Shown piece after piece: positions 1 to 7,451 of a stretch of DNA of 64,000 nucleotides (positions are counted from its first letter, which is position 1; each line of letters opens with the position of its first letter). The translations under genes and the position numbers were made by a program. The notes beneath the pieces are model-generated. The model was not told the DNA's origin. It ran no database searches and was given only the letters and a program-made list of their open reading frames with translations. The stretch is from a virus. Location: the IMG/VR virus record IMGVR_UViG_3300035670_000178, positions 1 through 64,000 of that record. One strand, written 5' to 3'.

Positions 1-17
1 ACGCAAACATAAATCAT
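1..17 (-). CDS. Start of a further leftward gene (partial)
   Basis: Only five codons are visible before the window ends. An ATG overlaps the TGA stop of the preceding gene (ATGA), and a GGAG lies six bases upstream of it, the same junction style used throughout this operon. No function can be proposed. Confidence 0.4.
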
Positions 18-364
18 GTCCATCTCCTTAAGTTGACAGGTTGAATCAAACTATGCGACAGCAAGTGCTTATTTTCGTCGGAAATCGACGGCCACCAGTA
101 TCCATACTTATCACTTCGAGCGTAGACCCCACCGTGGTACGTACAGTATTTGACGCTCAAAGGAACGGCATCGATATCCTGCATCTTCCCGTGAGGGACG
201 ATCCGAAGAGACTCTGCTTTCACTTTCTCGATTTCAGCTTGCGCCTCTTCGAGCTTGTTCTGCAAAGCATAGTAGCTCGACAGATGAACGTAGAACCCAT
301 CTCCGTGTTCCTCCATAGCCGGGTCGCCTCGCTTAATGCAAGGCATGAATCGCTTAACGTCCAC
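14..364 (-). CDS. Coiled-coil protein, SLRIV/PVNL modular family
   Basis: Unknown function, about 116 residues. It has an N-terminal motif YVHLSSYYALQNKLEEA leading into a short coiled coil. Then comes SLRIVPHG, and the C terminus reads QPVNLRRW. The same three pieces recur in the genes ending at 1168, 1629 and 2327, so this is one member of a local paralogous family. I chose a GTG start because a GGAG lies seven bases upstream of it; the TTG two codons earlier would sit on top of that Shine-Dalgarno site. The start lies inside the end of the upstream gene. Confidence 0.7.
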   Translation of the reverse strand: MDVKRFMPCIKRGDPAMEEHGDGFYVHLSSYYALQNKLEEAQAEIEKVKAESLRIVPHGKMQDIDAVPLSVKYCTYHGGVYARSDKYGYWWPSISDENKHLLSHSLIQPVNLRRWT

Positions 365-770
365 TTTCAAGCTCCGGGATCAGTTCAAAGAAAGCCTCGG
401 CTGAAGAGTACTTATCCGTCTCAGCATGTTCCAAAATCCACTGGACCGCCGCTTCCCGTGAAGGTTCCAAGTGACCGTTGTACACAAGATCCCGGACAAG
501 CTCGAACGTGCTGCCATCGCCGTAGTCGTAAGCAGCTTGAAAAGAGTCACATCCGGTGCAAGATCCGAAGTAGTCGCTGATTAGCAACACACTTCCGTCG
601 GCGAACTCATACGCCCAGGCACAAACACCTTGGTAGTCATCAGTCCAGTAGCTGGCTATGCGGTCAGCCACGCCCTCGAACACGTTCGCCAAACAGTAGT
701 CACGATCACACGTGAACTCAAAGTTACGCTTAGTTTCCACCAAATTTACAAGATCACTGCGTTGAATCAT
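354..770 (-). CDS. Hypothetical protein with Cys-containing core
   Basis: 138 residues, not recognised. It is acidic and aromatic-rich, with the motif DYFGSCTGCDSFQAAYDYGD in the middle and a predicted helical C terminus. There is no signal peptide or membrane segment. It overlaps the next gene by a few bases and belongs to the leftward small-gene operon. The CxxC could bind a metal, but a single pair is weak evidence. Confidence 0.75.
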   Translation of the reverse strand: MIQRSDLVNLVETKRNFEFTCDRDYCLANVFEGVADRIASYWTDDYQGVCAWAYEFADGSVLLISDYFGSCTGCDSFQAAYDYGDGSTFELVRDLVYNGHLEPSREAAVQWILEHAETDKYSSAEAFFELIPELESGR

Positions 771-771
771 T

Positions 772-1002
772 TTAAACTCTCCCTTCTTCGATTTCTCTTA
801 ATCGATAGTCGTTGTTGCCGAGTCTCTCGACCCTTCCATCCCATATGTGGACGACCCTCACCACTGCATCTGTGTTAGAGAGGTCTACATCAAAGAAAGA
901 TAACAAACATTCAAGCCCCGGCTTCTCCTGCCACCAAGCTACCAAGTTATTGTCAGGCTGATCGTAGTTATTTTCTATAGCGAACAAACACCAGATCTTC
1001 AT
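772..1002 (-). CDS. Small hypothetical protein
   Basis: 76 residues, acidic, starting MKIWCLFAIENNYDQPDNN and containing WDGRVERLG near the C terminus. The ATG overlaps the stop of the 58-residue gene upstream (GAGATGA), which suggests translational coupling. No domain recognised. Confidence 0.7.
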   Translation of the reverse strand: MKIWCLFAIENNYDQPDNNLVAWWQEKPGLECLLSFFDVDLSNTDAVVRVVHIWDGRVERLGNNDYRLREIEEGRV

Positions 1003-1175
1003 CTCTTTTTCACCTCAAGGTAACTTTCTTGTTCATCGACCACAATCAACTCCATGTCGATCAAGTCACGCTTGTGGAGGTCCAAAAGCAGCGGCATCCA
1101 CTTCCCGACGCTCCGCTTATCGTAAAAGAATATAGGACCATCTTCCAAGTCTTTAAGAATCTCTTCTTCATTCAT
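999..1175 (-). CDS. Small acidic hypothetical protein
   Basis: 58 residues, an open frame read directly from the sequence. It starts MNEEEILKDLEDGPIFFYDK and ends ESYLEVKKR. It fills what would otherwise be a 170-base gap, overlaps the stop of the upstream gene by eight bases and the start of the downstream gene by four, and has no internal stop. The tight overlaps at both ends are the main support. Confidence 0.6.
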   Translation of the reverse strand: MNEEEILKDLEDGPIFFYDKRSVGKWMPLLLDLHKRDLIDMELIVVDEQESYLEVKKR

Positions 1176-1407
1176 GATCCATAACCCTTCTTATTTCAGT
1201 TTCCGCCCTGCACCGGCTACACTCACCGTTACACCCAGGTGTACAAGCGATTGTGTTGAAGATCTCCAAAATAGCCTCAAGTTTTCTTTCAAGAGCTTCG
1301 TAACTAGATACATGCACATAGTTCCCGTCTTCTTCCTCGTCCATCACTACATGTGGTTCGTCAGACCAGTCTTCATAATTGACGTAGGGGCTGTATCGTT
1401 TCAACAT
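1168..1407 (-). CDS. Small Cys-rich protein with YVHVSSYEAL module
   Basis: 79 residues from an ATG preceded by AAGGAG ten bases upstream; a longer reading to 1440 would lack this site. The N-terminal half carries DGNYVHVSSYEALERKLEAI, matching the N-terminal module of the gene ending at 14. The C-terminal tail holds CTPGCNGECSRC, four cysteines that could bind zinc. It has no C-terminal SLRIV/PVRL module, so it looks like a shortened relative of that family. It overlaps the upstream gene by about 35 bases. Confidence 0.65.
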   Translation of the reverse strand: MLKRYSPYVNYEDWSDEPHVVMDEEEDGNYVHVSSYEALERKLEAILEIFNTIACTPGCNGECSRCRAETEIRRVMDHE

Positions 1408-1651
1408 TTTCTTTCTTCTCCTTACATTTAGGGCAGACACTATAACTCCACCCCAGAGATTTTAGAGTTTCCACATCATGGCGCGGCAGCGTATCATTGC
1501 CGTCTTCGTAAGACTTTTCCAAAACAAACAGCTTTACGAAGTCAGGGCAAGTATTGCAGTAAATTGTTTCCATCACATTAGCGCCAGACGCTTCGAATCC
1601 AACAGGCATCGGATCTGGATGCTTGTAGTTAATCAACACTCGCGTTCCCAT
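1373..1651 (-). CDS. Small zinc-ribbon-like protein
   Basis: 92 residues. Two CxxC pairs (IYCNTCPDF and SVCPKCKEK) lie about 40 residues apart, an arrangement typical of a zinc ribbon. The specific role is unknown; such small proteins often bind nucleic acid or a protein partner. The C terminus overlaps the next gene. Confidence 0.65.
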   Translation of the reverse strand: MGTRVLINYKHPDPMPVGFEASGANVMETIYCNTCPDFVKLFVLEKSYEDGNDTLPRHDVETLKSLGWSYSVCPKCKEKKENVETIQPLRQL

Positions 1652-2327
1652 CGCTCATCCCCCATTTCACTAACCGCACAGGCTGAACGACGGTGTCGTC
1701 ATAGATGTCACAGAATCCAAGCCTTTCCTCGTCAGGGCCAGCAAGGAGAATCAGATCTTCGTCGCTGTATTGAATACCTAGGTATCCGGTTGTGGTCAAC
1801 AGCAACCGGAAGGAGTGTCTGATGTTTCGGGGGTGGCATTCTTCGCCATCTTTTACGATCCTAAGCGATTCGGCCTTGACGCGGGCGAGTTCGGGTACAA
1901 GGAAGTCATGCATATCACGCAACAACGCGAATTCTTTTTTTAACCGCTCTAGCGCACCTACTGCCCTGACACACCTATCTATCGCGTTGCCGAGCGGCTC
2001 GTCAGGGTTGTAGGCATCTTCCCGCTTCAGTCCGTCGCACCAGCGATTAACGATAGCCAACCTATCGGCCTTGAGGCGAGCGAGTTCGGCTTCCAGCCAA
2101 TCGATCTGCTGCCGCAGGCTAACCCGCTCCTCTGGCGTGTCGCCAATTTCCGAGATCGCGTATTCAAGGTTTTCGTTTTCGGCCTCCAGGATCGCGGCCC
2201 GTTCTTCGAGCGCGGCGTAGTCGGATGCGAGGACGTAATCAGCGCCAAGATTCATGTGTGATTCGTGTTCTTGCATGCCGCAACAAGTGCAGCCATCGCT
2301 GTTATAGAATTCGTATCCTTTTACCAT
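1629..2327 (-). CDS. Coiled-coil protein, SLRIV/PVRLVKW modular family
   Basis: 232 residues. It opens with a Cys-rich stretch (DGCTCCGMQEH), then YVLASDYAALEERAAILEAE and a long coiled coil that includes an internal half-copy LARLKADRLAIVNRW. It then has LARVKAESLRIVKDG and ends with VVQPVRLVKW. The ATG was preferred to the GTG one codon earlier because GGAGG is seven bases upstream and the ATG forms TGATG with the upstream stop. DNA encoding the SLRIV and PVRLVKW segments is nearly identical to that in the next gene upstream, which points to recent duplication. Confidence 0.7.
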   Translation of the reverse strand: MVKGYEFYNSDGCTCCGMQEHESHMNLGADYVLASDYAALEERAAILEAENENLEYAISEIGDTPEERVSLRQQIDWLEAELARLKADRLAIVNRWCDGLKREDAYNPDEPLGNAIDRCVRAVGALERLKKEFALLRDMHDFLVPELARVKAESLRIVKDGEECHPRNIRHSFRLLLTTTGYLGIQYSDEDLILLAGPDEERLGFCDIYDDTVVQPVRLVKWGMSDGNASVD

Positions 2328-2902
2328 CACTCACCCTCCCACTTCACTAACCGCACAGGCTGGACTATGTCATCGGATCTAACATCCGATATAAGCCCGT
2401 CTATCTGTACCCACCCATAAAACGCATACTCTGTTGAGCACACAACTCCATTACAAATCGCAAAGTTATGCGCGGCATGGGCATCCTCTGATTTCAACGC
2501 CTCACCATCTTTCACGATCCTAAGCGATTTGGCCTTGACACGGGCGAGTTCGGTTTCTAACTCACGTATCTTCTCCTCTCGTGCGGCTGCTTGTGCGCTA
2601 ATCACGGGGTCCGCAGCATATGCGATAGCCTGAGCGATGAGTTTGTGCAGGCACCTAATGTAGTCTGTTTCATCGCTCGCCTCGTAGGTCCAATTCACGA
2701 CAGCGTACTCCATCATCGCGTCGTGAAATGGTTTGTATTTGGCGATATCGGCCTCCAGTTCCGCGATGCGGGTCTCGTAGGCGTCACAGCGCTCAGCCAG
2801 GGTCTCGGCGTCGCTCAGTAGGTGCTGGTATCTGTCTTCGAGATCACAACACATGTCTTCGTCGTCGGCGATGTCCGCGCGTAGTTTGTCGAGTGTGTTC
2901 AT
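2327..2902 (-). CDS. Coiled-coil protein, SLRIV/PVRLVKW modular family
   Basis: 191 residues. A long coiled coil (roughly residues 5-125) leads to LETELARVKAKSLRIVKDG and a C-terminal DIVQPVRLVKW. The start is the ATG with GGAG eight bases upstream; longer readings run into the neighbour. This is the closest relative of the gene ending at 1629. Function unknown; the family looks like oligomeric adaptors, but that is inference. Confidence 0.7.
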   Translation of the reverse strand: MNTLDKLRADIADDEDMCCDLEDRYQHLLSDAETLAERCDAYETRIAELEADIAKYKPFHDAMMEYAVVNWTYEASDETDYIRCLHKLIAQAIAYAADPVISAQAAAREEKIRELETELARVKAKSLRIVKDGEALKSEDAHAAHNFAICNGVVCSTEYAFYGWVQIDGLISDVRSDDIVQPVRLVKWEGE

Positions 2903-3168
2903 TCCGGCGCTCCTTTCTGCACGGAGGAGGGACAGGCGGGCCACGATGGACGAACCGCACACCAACCAGCCCAATTTTTGGTTTCTCCCCTGCCTACCCG
3001 ACGACAAGGTGCGAATTCGCAGGTAGTGTCGATTGGCGCAGACCACGCACATTCCCCACACACCCGCCCATGAAACGGAGCTGCACGACGAGGGGCTTGC
3101 TCTTCTTGCCAGCGTCGTTGGAGTTTCTCCCGCTGTTCTTCGTTCATAGAGTCATCATTAGTGTTCAT
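2899..3168 (-). CDS. Small Cys-rich, probably zinc-binding protein
   Basis: 89 residues, with charged helical residues 1-30 followed by a cysteine-rich core (CGECAWSAPIDTTC, then CRR, WCAV, ACPS). Spacing of the first four cysteines suggests a metal site. The C terminus KGAPE and the overlapping ATGA are encoded by the ribosome-binding site of the next gene; the same junction recurs 270 bases upstream. Confidence 0.6.
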   Translation of the reverse strand: MNTNDDSMNEEQREKLQRRWQEEQAPRRAAPFHGRVCGECAWSAPIDTTCEFAPCRRVGRGETKNWAGWCAVRPSWPACPSSVQKGAPE

Positions 3169-3452
3169 TCCGGCGCTCCTTTCTTGATCACGCCAAGCCG
3201 GACCAGCCACGCGGGCACCTTGTGATCGCGCACAAACAGCGCAAGCAGGTGCATGAACGGGTGAAGCCAGACCTGAACAAAGATGTACCACGGGCGAAAC
3301 TTGGGCAAGTAGTGCTTTTGCACCTCCGGCCTCTTCAACCATTTGTGCATTCGCAGCGATTCATAGATCCACCACCACCACAGGAAGATCACGACGATCA
3401 GGCCCATGGGCCAGCGCAGGTCAATCGATAAAACGGGCCAGTCGATCCACAT
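3165..3452 (-). CDS. Small Trp-rich membrane protein
   Basis: 95 residues from an ATG with GGAGG eight bases upstream; the longer reading is Arg/Pro-rich and belongs to another frame. Residues 13-30 are strongly hydrophobic (LIVVIFLWWWWIYESL) and a second hydrophobic stretch lies near residue 60 (FVQVWLHPFMHLLALF), so it is probably a two-span inner-membrane protein. It ends KKGAPE, overlapping the next start. Confidence 0.65.
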   Translation of the reverse strand: MWIDWPVLSIDLRWPMGLIVVIFLWWWWIYESLRMHKWLKRPEVQKHYLPKFRPWYIFVQVWLHPFMHLLALFVRDHKVPAWLVRLGVIKKGAPE

Positions 3453-3631
3453 TAGACCCCCCTCCCCTTCCCGCGCTCGCCTACCGGCACGCGGTTTCCG
3501 GTCTTGCGGCCCCGCCGGTTCGCCCGGTTTGCGCCCGCCATGCGGTTTTCTCGGGCGATCAGCCACGTAACCCGCTCCACGTAGCGCACGACGGCGCACA
3601 GGGCCGTGGAAGCCCACTCCAGCGCCATCAT
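3452..3631 (-). CDS. Small basic hypothetical protein
   Basis: 59 residues, found by reading the gap. It starts MMALEWASTALCAVV and has a very basic C-terminal half (RANRRGRKTGNR). The start overlaps the upstream stop as ATGATG, and the TAA overlaps the next ATG by one base. Coupling at both ends and a clean frame support it; the basic tail suggests nucleic-acid contact. Confidence 0.55.
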   Translation of the reverse strand: MMALEWASTALCAVVRYVERVTWLIARENRMAGANRANRRGRKTGNRVPVGERGKGRGV

Positions 3632-4152
3632 GGGGCCACGGGTCCGGTCGGCAGCGGCGCACCCTCAGAGGGCTCATCGAAGGGACTCGCATCCATCGCG
3701 TCCATGATCTCCTTGGTGGTGTACCGGATCTTGAGGCCGTCAACGATGTACTGGAGGCTTTTCGGGATCCCCGCGCCTGGCGGTGGCGCGGCGGCCGGCT
3801 CGAAGTGCAGGCCGGGGACCACGAATTGCTGTAGGGCTTCGTGCCAGATCTCCGGGGTATGTCGCACGTAAGCCCAGCGGTGAGGCCCGCGCCAGATATT
3901 TCCGCTCGCGCTGCGCCAGCGCCCTTCCCAGTAGTAGAGGATCACGGGCTTGGGGTCGCCCTCGTAGTAGGCCAGGATCGGCCATTTCAGGGAGCGATCT
4001 CCGGTTTCGTCGATCTGCCCGTCGGGTCGGTCCGGGATGGCGTTCCACGGCTGCCACGGGTAGGCCGCAAAGTCGAGGTAGTGCGTCATGGGCCCGGTCG
4101 GGTGGTTCGTGGTGTGCAGGGTCAGGCGCTGCACGCCGTTGCTGTTCATCAT
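3628..4152 (-). CDS. Hypothetical protein, Pro/Trp-rich
   Basis: 174 residues with GGAG seven bases before the ATG. Rich in Trp, Tyr and Pro, with a Pro/Ala linker (AAAPPPGAG) separating a beta-rich N-terminal part from a short helical C terminus. No family recognised, no export signal. Confidence 0.7.
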   Translation of the reverse strand: MMNSNGVQRLTLHTTNHPTGPMTHYLDFAAYPWQPWNAIPDRPDGQIDETGDRSLKWPILAYYEGDPKPVILYYWEGRWRSASGNIWRGPHRWAYVRHTPEIWHEALQQFVVPGLHFEPAAAPPPGAGIPKSLQYIVDGLKIRYTTKEIMDAMDASPFDEPSEGAPLPTGPVAP

Positions 4153-4192
4153 GGTTCGTCTCCGTTGGTTGTTCCTGTTGCCAGACAGGGGA

Positions 4193-4396
4193 TCAGGGGG
4201 CTTCGGGCGCGAAGGGGTTGAGTTCGGCGAAGGCGATGATCATATCGGTATGCGCAATAGCTGCTATCACGTCTCCACTCGCCACTATATGGTTGAGTCC
4301 TTTCGTCGCTACGACGTACTCTTTGCCCGGCTCCGCACTCTCCACGTCGGTTCGCCACGGCCCGGCGGCGGCTTTGTCGTCTTTCGGCTTACCCAT
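4193..4396 (-). CDS. Small hypothetical protein
   Basis: 67 residues beginning MGKPKDDKAAAGPWRTDVES; the ATG has AAGGAG eight bases upstream and overlaps the upstream stop. It resembles the short Trp-containing proteins common in phage early regions, but no function can be given. Confidence 0.6.
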   Translation of the reverse strand: MGKPKDDKAAAGPWRTDVESAEPGKEYVVATKGLNHIVASGDVIAAIAHTDMIIAFAELNPFAPEAP

Positions 4397-4610
4397 TCCG
4401 CTTCTCCTTGTCGCGCTCGATTTCGGTTGCGATTTCGTCCGCAAATTGTTTTGCAATCTTCACGCTGCTATAAGGACCAAACGTGTCAGGCCCGACGCCG
4501 AGCACTACGCACCGCGAATTTGCTGCGACAATATGAAATGAATAGCCCTCGTATTCGGCGCGGTAGGCCGTGAAAATTGACTTATCGTCTTTTTTCCAAC
4601 CGAGCTTCAT
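4389..4610 (-). CDS. Small hypothetical protein
   Basis: 73 residues starting MKLGWKKDDKSIFTAYRAEY; a beta-strand-rich first half and a charged C-terminal helix (FADEIATEIERDKEKRNG). Overlaps neighbours on both sides by about 4-8 bases. Not recognised. Confidence 0.65.
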   Translation of the reverse strand: MKLGWKKDDKSIFTAYRAEYEGYSFHIVAANSRCVVLGVGPDTFGPYSSVKIAKQFADEIATEIERDKEKRNG

Positions 4611-4852
4611 TTATCTTCCTCCAGTATTGCCCTGATGGCGTCTAGTCTTTGTGTGGTGAGTTCAAGTCTTCCGCCAGACTCTACGATATCCGCCCAGCCG
4701 GGCAGACTCACCAGCGCGGCGATGCGGGCGATGCGTGCCTCCAACTCCGCGATCCGCGCCTCGTAGGCGTCGCAGTCGGCGTTGTGGCGGTCGCACAGGT
4801 CGGACCAGTCGGTGAATTCGCGCTGTGTTTCGTAATCTATCCACTTACTCAT
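4607..4852 (-). CDS. Small coiled-coil protein
   Basis: 81 residues starting MSKWIDYETQREFTDWSDL, followed by ARIAELEARIARIAALV, a short leucine/isoleucine-heptad coiled coil. The ATG has GGAG six bases upstream. It shares the DAYEARIAELEA phrase with the coiled coil of the gene ending at 2327, another sign of exchange between these small genes. Confidence 0.65.
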   Translation of the reverse strand: MSKWIDYETQREFTDWSDLCDRHNADCDAYEARIAELEARIARIAALVSLPGWADIVESGGRLELTTQRLDAIRAILEEDK

Positions 4853-4916
4853 TAGTATCTCCTTTCTCCACGAATGCGGGGCAGGCGGGCGTGCCATCCA
4901 TGTCGCAGAGCAGCGG

Positions 4917-5111
4917 CTACTCGGGGCCACGTGACGGCGTGTCGAGGGCGCTGCCGCCGCCTACGCGCCGCCAGTCTTCCGTGGCGAAGAACTTATACAC
5001 TGTCAACGATCCGAACTGAGCGGGCTTCAATACCGCCAAATCCCATCTAATGATTTGGGCACCGGCACAAATCGTTCCAGCCACTGTTAGTGCAATAATC
5101 GTTCTTTTCAT
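4917..5111 (-). CDS. Small exported or membrane-anchored protein
   Basis: 64 residues. The N terminus MKRTIIALTVAGTICAGAQ is a typical signal peptide or anchor (Lys/Arg, then a hydrophobic stretch, then AGA). GGAG precedes the ATG by eight bases. Function unknown; its position next to a 35-residue membrane peptide suggests an envelope role. Confidence 0.6.
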   Translation of the reverse strand: MKRTIIALTVAGTICAGAQIIRWDLAVLKPAQFGSLTVYKFFATEDWRRVGGGSALDTPSRGPE

Positions 5112-5218
5112 TAGAGATTCTCCAGATAAGTCAGCATGTTGAAGATGCAGTTAGTGAGCGTCACAATCCAAATGGCGAATAAAGTTGTGTGGATATCTTT
5201 CAAAAGTTTGTCTGTCAT
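5111..5218 (-). CDS. 35-residue membrane peptide
   Basis: Starts MTDKLLKDIHTTLFAIWIVT with a hydrophobic stretch of about 18 residues, followed by LTNCIFNMLTYLENL. A strong AAGGAGG lies upstream of the ATG, which overlaps the preceding stop (TAATG), and its own TAA overlaps the next ATG. Short, but signals at both ends are excellent. Confidence 0.6.
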   Translation of the reverse strand: MTDKLLKDIHTTLFAIWIVTLTNCIFNMLTYLENL

Positions 5219-5478
5219 TAGGATTCCTCCTTATACGGGTTGTGTTTGCGTCGGAATTTGAGTGCCTCGTTGAATTCGCTCAGGGTCTCAACGTCTGCGC
5301 GTTGTTTGGCTGCGTAGAGTTCTAAAGCGTACCGAAGTTTGTCTAGTTCGGATTCAATTTCGGTGACTTCTGCTTCAAGACGGTTAGCGAGATCTTCCAA
5401 TACCCCCGCTGTGTAATCGTCCGTGTGCAGTCGCTCTTCATCTGCCAGCGCCCGCATTTCTTCGATGATGTCTTTCAT
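5218..5478 (-). CDS. Coiled-coil protein, MKDII family
   Basis: 86 residues starting MKDIIEEMRALADEERLHTD, continuing as an amphipathic helix (LANRLEAEVTEIESELDKL). AAGGAG is eight bases before the ATG. The N terminus matches that of the gene ending at 5669 (MKDIIKEMRDCAKCL), so the two are paralogues at least in this module. Confidence 0.65.
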   Translation of the reverse strand: MKDIIEEMRALADEERLHTDDYTAGVLEDLANRLEAEVTEIESELDKLRYALELYAAKQRADVETLSEFNEALKFRRKHNPYKEES

Positions 5479-5483
5479 GCTTC

Positions 5484-5672
5484 TCACTCCTTCCGAAACG
5501 TCCCGTAGAACTGTTTTGCCTGTCGGTCTTGAAATCGCCGAGTGATTTCTTCGTTTAGCGCGTCAAAAGGTGCCTTGTATCCAGCGGCGATCCGTTCGAG
5601 GTCATCGATTCGGGCTTGCATTTTCGCTAGTTCGCGTTCGTGCTGTCGTCGGGTCATGATGGGGAGCTTCAT
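5484..5672 (-). CDS. Small coiled-coil protein
   Basis: 62 residues starting MKLPIMTRRQHERELAKMQA; nearly all helical with basic residues. GGAGG lies seven bases before the chosen ATG. Not recognised. Confidence 0.6.
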   Translation of the reverse strand: MKLPIMTRRQHERELAKMQARIDDLERIAAGYKAPFDALNEEITRRFQDRQAKQFYGTFRKE

Positions 5673-6103
5673 TTCCATTCCTCCACGTTGAACCCGGCGG
5701 CGGCGAAGGCGGCAAAGGCAAGGCAACGCCACAGACTTGCGTGATTTTCAAACGGCACGACAAATATTCCGTTTCTGCAAAAGTAGTTCTCGTGCGACTT
5801 GTGCAGCGCCTTCGCTAGCGCCACTACCTGCTCCGCCGTGACGGTGCGCGGCTGGAGCCACGGGGAGAGGTGGGAGAGGATGGCGTTGGCGATATCGTCC
5901 CAGTCTCCCGCGAAATCACCAAAAGCATTACTAACGACGTCTGCCAATTCCTCCGCGCTCGGCACGTCGGCGGGATGCATGGCTTCGAGGCGGGATGCCC
6001 AACGATCCATAGCTTTCACGACGTGGTCTGGGATGTCGCTAAACGCTGGAGTGTCGCGAAGGCATTTCGCGCAATCTCGCATCTCTTTGATGATGTCCTT
6101 CAT
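5669..6103 (-). CDS. Hypothetical protein, MKDII family with DVPSAE module
   Basis: 144 residues. The N terminus is the MKDII.EM module shared with the gene at 5218-5478. The middle contains HPADVPSAEELADVV followed by WDDIANAILSHL, a helical phrase frequent in small phage proteins of unknown role. The DVPSAE segment, also at DNA level, recurs in the next gene upstream. The final residues form a hydrophobic Ala/Phe stretch that could be membrane-associated. Confidence 0.65.
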   Translation of the reverse strand: MKDIIKEMRDCAKCLRDTPAFSDIPDHVVKAMDRWASRLEAMHPADVPSAEELADVVSNAFGDFAGDWDDIANAILSHLSPWLQPRTVTAEQVVALAKALHKSHENYFCRNGIFVVPFENHASLWRCLAFAAFAAAGFNVEEWK

Positions 6104-7038
6104 AGCTCATCCTCCTCTTGTATCGCCGGCATTCCGTCTACCGCTTGCCTTATAGCGTCCTTCAGGTTTTCTGCTGCCTCTTGGGCCATCTCGCATGTCT
6201 CAAGATAGCCAAGATCCACATCTCCTACAAACAGAGAGTCGTCTTGAACGTTGATGCTTTGATATAGGGCCTCAAGCCTTTTGTTCAGGCCAGAAAGCTC
6301 TTCGGTGATTACGTCGCAGCAGTGATTTAGCGTAATCACATCGTTGTTATGGGCGATGACTATATCATCGCGCCAAAACTCGTCGTTTGAGTCTATCGAC
6401 CTATCATTACTGATCGATATTTTTGTCTCGCTAAACGCAGGAACAGACCAACGTCTTGCGTTGCGCAGCCCAGCTAATACCCTTTGCCGGCGAAGCTGCG
6501 ATAGCCGCTCTTCTAGCTGGTCCCTTTCCGCTTGTAGCTGTTTCATTTGCTCCGCGCTCGGCACGTCTCCGCCCACTTCGATCACGGCGCGAGAGGCGAG
6601 GTAGGACATGATTCGAGTGGCCTCTTCGATGCGTTGTTGGCCGTGGTGTCCGTAGATGAATTGCGCCACTTCCTCCGGCTTCGCATCGAACCGCACCTTC
6701 ACGGTGCGCGAACAACGCGGAAAGCCCTGGACTTCATCCGGGTGACGCAGCCATGCCATCTCCTGTCTTATATGTTCGTAGGCCACCCGTGCCTCCGCTA
6801 GATATCCTTTTTTCGACGAGCATTCCTCCCAGGTCTTTGGCGGCAAGCCTTTGGCTTCTGTGAAAGCAGCAAACATTTTCTTCGCCAACTCGACGTGCTC
6901 TTTTTCCTCGCGCGCTTCCAAGACAGCCCGGACAACATTGCGCCATATATCATCATTCTTCCCGCTCACTTCGGAATTGAAGAAAGCGTCACAGGCAGCT
7001 TCCGCCATGCGATCAATTTGATCGTCTGTTGCTTTCAT
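6100..7038 (-). CDS. Multi-module helical protein
   Basis: 312 residues. Residues 1-45 hold DDQIDRMAEAACDAFF..W..VVRAVLEA, a helical phrase common in phage small proteins, and a looser second version seems to follow. The middle carries GGDVPSAEQMKQLQ leading into a coiled coil; the C-terminal third is acidic. It looks like a mosaic of modules used elsewhere in this operon (DVPSAE also at 5669). No enzymatic motif seen. Confidence 0.65.
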   Translation of the reverse strand: MKATDDQIDRMAEAACDAFFNSEVSGKNDDIWRNVVRAVLEAREEKEHVELAKKMFAAFTEAKGLPPKTWEECSSKKGYLAEARVAYEHIRQEMAWLRHPDEVQGFPRCSRTVKVRFDAKPEEVAQFIYGHHGQQRIEEATRIMSYLASRAVIEVGGDVPSAEQMKQLQAERDQLEERLSQLRRQRVLAGLRNARRWSVPAFSETKISISNDRSIDSNDEFWRDDIVIAHNNDVITLNHCCDVITEELSGLNKRLEALYQSINVQDDSLFVGDVDLGYLETCEMAQEAAENLKDAIRQAVDGMPAIQEEDEL

Positions 7039-7337
7039 TTAGCACCTCGTTTCATCGCCGCGCGGGCCACGCGGAGCCAGTCGCACCGGTTCATCTCACT
7101 CCATTCACTGTAAGGGTCGGCCGGTATATCACCAAGCCACACTTCCCGTAACGCCTCCGCCATTTCAATCTCCTCTTCCGTAGGTCGAGCTAAATATTCG
7201 TCCAACCAGTCCCTCAATTCTATGGCCTGTTCACGGCTATGAACGTTGCTTTTGAGCTTGAATCGCCCGTCTCTAAATGCCTGAACGATCGTCTCGTCTG
7301 AAGGGGCGCTTGTGCATTTCAGCCTCAGTTGTCTCAT
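7035..7337 (-). CDS. Small hypothetical protein
   Basis: 100 residues. Contains EQAIELRDWLDEYLARPTEEEIEMAEALREVW, helical, and CDWLRVARAAMKR at the C terminus. The ATG has AAGGAAG upstream. Not recognised. Confidence 0.65.
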   Translation of the reverse strand: MRQLRLKCTSAPSDETIVQAFRDGRFKLKSNVHSREQAIELRDWLDEYLARPTEEEIEMAEALREVWLGDIPADPYSEWSEMNRCDWLRVARAAMKRGAK

Positions 7338-7367
7338 ACCTCTACTTCCTTTCTTAGATCAAATGAC

Positions 7368-7451
7368 CTAGGTTCCAATGGACGCACAGGCCACCCCGTA
7401 GTCAGCTATTCTTTGCACATCCTCAATCGGTGGTTCATAGACTAATCTCAC
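7368..7451 (-). CDS. Possible 27-residue peptide
   Basis: A GTG-initiated frame MRLVYEPPIEDVQRIADYGV ending CASIGT overlaps the upstream stop as GTGA, with GGAG seven bases upstream. It fills most of a 110-base gap in a region where gaps are otherwise rare. Small size makes this tentative. Confidence 0.35.
   Translation of the reverse strand: MRLVYEPPIEDVQRIADYGVACASIGT

Noticed and set aside
3783-4541. 252-codon plus-strand frame in the GC-rich part of the left block
   Set aside because: Antisense to coupled leftward genes with good Shine-Dalgarno sites; Arg/Ser/Ala-rich shadow.
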